Below are positions 5,768 to 7,477 of a DNA stretch of 7,477 nt, piece after piece. Source of the stretch: Microcaldota archaeon. GTDB lineage: Archaea > Micrarchaeota > Micrarchaeia > Anstonellales > Bilamarchaeaceae. Position numbers and translations under genes: made by a program. Within the stretch, counting starts at the first letter, position 1, and each line of letters opens with the position of its first letter. The notes under the pieces were generated by a model. The model made no database searches and was not told the DNA's origin. It saw only the letters and a list, made by a program, of their open reading frames with translations. Where the stretch lies: contig DUGF01000077.1 in the NCBI GenBank assembly GCA_013331535.1, forward strand, positions 1 to 7,477, in the 5' to 3' direction.

Positions 5768-6265
5768 ATGTGCCGTCGTTGCGGCAATTGTTGCACCAGA
5801 TTCGGAGTTTGCGTCACCCCCTTCGACATCGTGCGAATAGCAGGCGAAACCGGTTTGAAACCTGAGGATTTTCTGGATATTGTTCCTGATTTTGAGAATC
5901 GCGAACGCACAGAACCTGCAATTCTAATTGATGGCGCAAAATATCTTCTTGTTCTCAAGCGGAAACGCAACGAGATTTGTATTTTTTATTCCGAAACTCG
6001 CAATGGTTGTTCTATCTACGCGTCAAGACCCATGCTCTGCAGAACTTATCCCTTTTTCGTGCGGAACAAAAAACTCGTAAATGTGCAATCCCGTGCGTGT
6101 ATTGAATGTTGGCAGCCTTGTAGTCCAGAGAAAGAACGATATATTCTGGATTTCAAACAATACGAGCAGAACATTTCCAAATATAAAAAAATAGCAGAAC
6201 AATGGAATATGAAAGGCGGAGGGAGTTTTAAGGAGTTTTTGAGGTTTATTTCAAAGAGTAAATAA
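5768..6265 (+). CDS. CxxCxxCC (YkgJ/UPF0153-type) cysteine-cluster protein
   Basis: This 165-aa protein starts with C2-x2-C5-G-x-C8-C9 and continues with the family pattern NGC-x2-Y-x2-RP-x2-CR-x-YPFF (C81, C91). It carries additional cysteines at C15 and C71 and a late CIECWQPC cluster (C111, C114, C118). Such cysteine sets are thought to bind zinc or an Fe-S cluster, and no biochemical role is firmly assigned to most members. The C-terminal third (about 122-165) is basic and helical (KERYILDFKQYEQN, KYKKIAEQW). The start at 5768 has no clear Shine-Dalgarno; it lies 14 nt after the NYN stop, with no in-frame start codon between, so it is the only choice that keeps the first cysteine motif. 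It is co-oriented with, and probably co-transcribed with, the NYN and TatD-family genes. Confidence 0.88.
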   Translation: MCRRCGNCCTRFGVCVTPFDIVRIAGETGLKPEDFLDIVPDFENRERTEPAILIDGAKYLLVLKRKRNEICIFYSETRNGCSIYASRPMLCRTYPFFVRNKKLVNVQSRACIECWQPCSPEKERYILDFKQYEQNISKYKKIAEQWNMKGGGSFKEFLRFISKSK

Positions 6266-6312
6266 TCTTTTGTGGATTAAATATTCCATAAAGAATAATT
6301 CTTTCAACACCA

Positions 6313-6347
6313 TTTATAAATGTGAAATGAGTTAGTCAATTGGTGGT
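6313..6347 (+). promoter_or_regulatory. metK: metK promoter (TATA box) and Shine-Dalgarno
   Basis: TTTATAAAT at 6313-6321 is centred about 34 nt before the metK ATG, predicting a start near 6343 and a leader of roughly 8 nt. GGTGGT at 6342-6347 is a plausible Shine-Dalgarno 3-5 nt before the ATG. Upstream, at 6290-6304, lies the palindrome AAAGAATAATTCTTT (7-bp arms, one central base), ending 8 bases before the TATA box. The leader is too short to hold a riboswitch. Confidence 0.6.
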
Positions 6348-6350
6348 ATA

Positions 6351-7477
6351 ATGTCTTCTAAAAACTATTTATTTACGTCAGAATCAGTAACAGAAGGTCA
6401 CCCAGATAAGATATGTGATCAAATATCTGATTCAGTTCTCGATGAACTTATAAAACAGGATCCAAAATCAAGAGTCGCTGTTGAAACTGCAGTTACTACT
6501 GGTTTGGCAGTTGTAATGGGAGAAGTAACTACAAAAGGATATGTGGAAATCCAGCAGATTGCAAGAGACGTAATACGAGATATAGGTTATACTTCCCCGG
6601 AATATCAATTTGATTATCAATCGTGCGGTGTACTTGTTTCAATTCACGCCCAATCCCCGGATATTGCACAAGGTGTGAATGACGTACAACACGAGCAGGG
6701 TGCGGGTGATCAGGGTATCATGTTCGGCTATGCCAATAATGAAACTCCGGAATTTATGCCATTGCCGATTATGCTGGCACACAAACTGGCGCATAAGCTT
6801 TCCGAAGTAAGAAAGAACAAAATCCTGCCTTATCTCAGACCGGATGGAAAAACACAGGTAACTGTTGAATATGTCGACCATAAGGCAGTTCGGGTTCATA
6901 CAGTTGTTATTGCTGCGCAGCACGATCCAAACATTTCTCAGGAAAAAATCAAAGAGGATATTCTACAGTGTGTCATAAAACCCGTTTGCGGCAATCTTTT
7001 GGACGATAAAACATTTATTCATGTTAATGGAACTGGAAAATTCGTTATTGGTGGACCCGCAGGAGATACTGGCGTAACTGGCAGAAAAATTATTGTCGAT
7101 ACCTATGGCGGCCACGGCTCACACGGTGGTGGAGCATTCTCCGGCAAAGATCCGTCGAAAGTCGATCGGTCAGCCAGTTACGCGGCGCGCTATATTGCTA
7201 AAAATATTGTCGCTAGTGGTATTGCCGACAAGTGTGAAGTTCAGCTGGCGTACGTTATTGGCGTGGCGGAACCAATCAGTATTTTAGTCGATACCTTTGG
7301 GACCGGAAAAATCAGTAATGAGAAGATTGTAAAATTGATTCGCAAATATTTTCCGGTGACCCCTGGCGATATCATTGGTCAGCTAAAATTACTGCGCCCG
7401 ATTTATAAAAAGACTGCCGCCTACGGACATTTTGGACGAACCGAACCAGAGTTTACCTGGGAAAAGACTGATCGGGC
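6351..7477 (+). CDS. metK: S-adenosylmethionine synthetase, bacterial type, 3' end cut by the window
   Basis: This enzyme makes S-adenosylmethionine from methionine and ATP, releasing phosphate and pyrophosphate; it supplies the cell's methyl donor. The 375 complete codons in view run into the right edge, probably about ten residues short of the end, since [11 protein letters not shown] is the usual near-C-terminal sequence. Bacterial/eukaryotic MetK marks are [20 protein letters not shown] (8-27) with His17 and Asp19, signature [12 protein letters not shown] (117-128), the ATP/phosphate segment [13 protein letters not shown] (234-246), signature GGGAFSGKD (259-267) followed by [16 protein letters not shown], and GVAEP (304-308). 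Archaea normally use a diverged MAT family (AdoMet_Synthase) without these signatures, so this copy suggests transfer from bacteria. The ATG at 6351 is preceded by GGTGGT; the in-frame ATG at 6327 is followed at once by a stop. It has its own promoter. Confidence 0.97.
   Translation, partial: MSSKNYLFTSESVTEGHPDKICDQISDSVLDELIKQDPKSRVAVETAVTTGLAVVMGEVTTKGYVEIQQIARDVIRDIGYTSPEYQFDYQSCGVLVSIHAQSPDIAQGVNDVQHEQGAGDQGIMFGYANNETPEFMPLPIMLAHKLAHKLSEVRKNKILPYLRPDGKTQVTVEYVDHKAVRVHTVVIAAQHDPNISQEKIKEDILQCVIKPVCGNLLDDKTFIHVNGTGKFVIGGPAGDTGVTGRKIIVDTYGGHGSHGGGAFSGKDPSKVDRSASYAARYIAKNIVASGIADKCEVQLAYVIGVAEPISILVDTFGTGKISNEKIVKLIRKYFPVTPGDIIGQLKLLRPIYKKTAAYGHFGRTEPEFTWEKTDR

Noticed and set aside
6266..6350. 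Possible SAM riboswitch before metK
   Set aside because: The gap is 85 bases and the TATA box leaves only about 8 nt of leader, too short for any known SAM riboswitch.
6639..6923. Minus-strand frame inside metK
   Set aside because: Antisense shadow of a strongly conserved enzyme; no start signal or domain.
1..7477. CRISPR arrays, insertion sequences, phage genes, tRNA or rRNA genes
   Set aside because: No repeated spaced units, transposase motifs, terminal inverted repeats or tRNA T-loop/acceptor patterns were found on either strand by eye.

Overview
This window is a gene-dense stretch of archaeal chromosome. The evidence is a set of archaeal/eukaryotic-type information genes: Kae1, ribosomal proteins S24e and S27ae, hypusine-type aIF5A and the Hjc Holliday junction resolvase. 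There is also the small subunit of the archaeal phosphomevalonate dehydratase, and TATA-box promoters with roughly 25-nt spacing to leaderless starts. Very small gaps, several ATGA overlaps and a bacterial-type MetK would fit a reduced-genome lineage of the DPANN kind. That lineage assignment is inference only and was not tested by phylogeny.

Layout, left to right. (1) Positions 1-1372, plus strand: a 5'-truncated multi-pass membrane protein, phosphomevalonate dehydratase small subunit and Hjc. They are joined by two 4-nt ATGA overlaps and so form one translationally coupled operon. (2) Positions 1441-1854, plus strand: an unrecognised 137-aa protein with its own TATA box and a predicted leaderless start. 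Its last 26 bp overlap kae1 tail-to-tail. (3) Positions 4453 down to 1829, minus strand: aIF5A, S24e, S27ae, a CPBP-family intramembrane protease and Kae1 in one tight operon. S24e-S27ae-Kae1 is a known archaeal neighbourhood; the CPBP gene sits between S27ae and Kae1. (4) Positions 4535-6265, plus strand, divergent from aIF5A: a TatD-family metallo-hydrolase, a NYN/PIN-like RNase-family protein and a cysteine-rich CxxCxxCC protein. (5) Position 6351 to the right edge: a bacterial-type S-adenosylmethionine synthetase, nearly complete, behind its own TATA box.

Two promoters (before the 1441 gene and before the TatD gene) share an identical 12-base element, GAGGGTTTAAAA, at -34/-35 from the start codon, and neither start has a Shine-Dalgarno sequence. 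The aIF5A and metK starts instead have a TATA-like box about 35 nt upstream and a GGTG-type Shine-Dalgarno. The window therefore appears to use both leaderless and leadered initiation.

I see no tRNA, rRNA, CRISPR array, insertion sequence or phage gene, and no stretch over 300 bases lacks a gene. No clear new multi-gene system is present. The items most worth a second look are the orphan protein at 1441-1854, the bacterial-type MetK, the CPBP gene inside the translation operon, and the TatD/NYN/CxxCxxCC operon.
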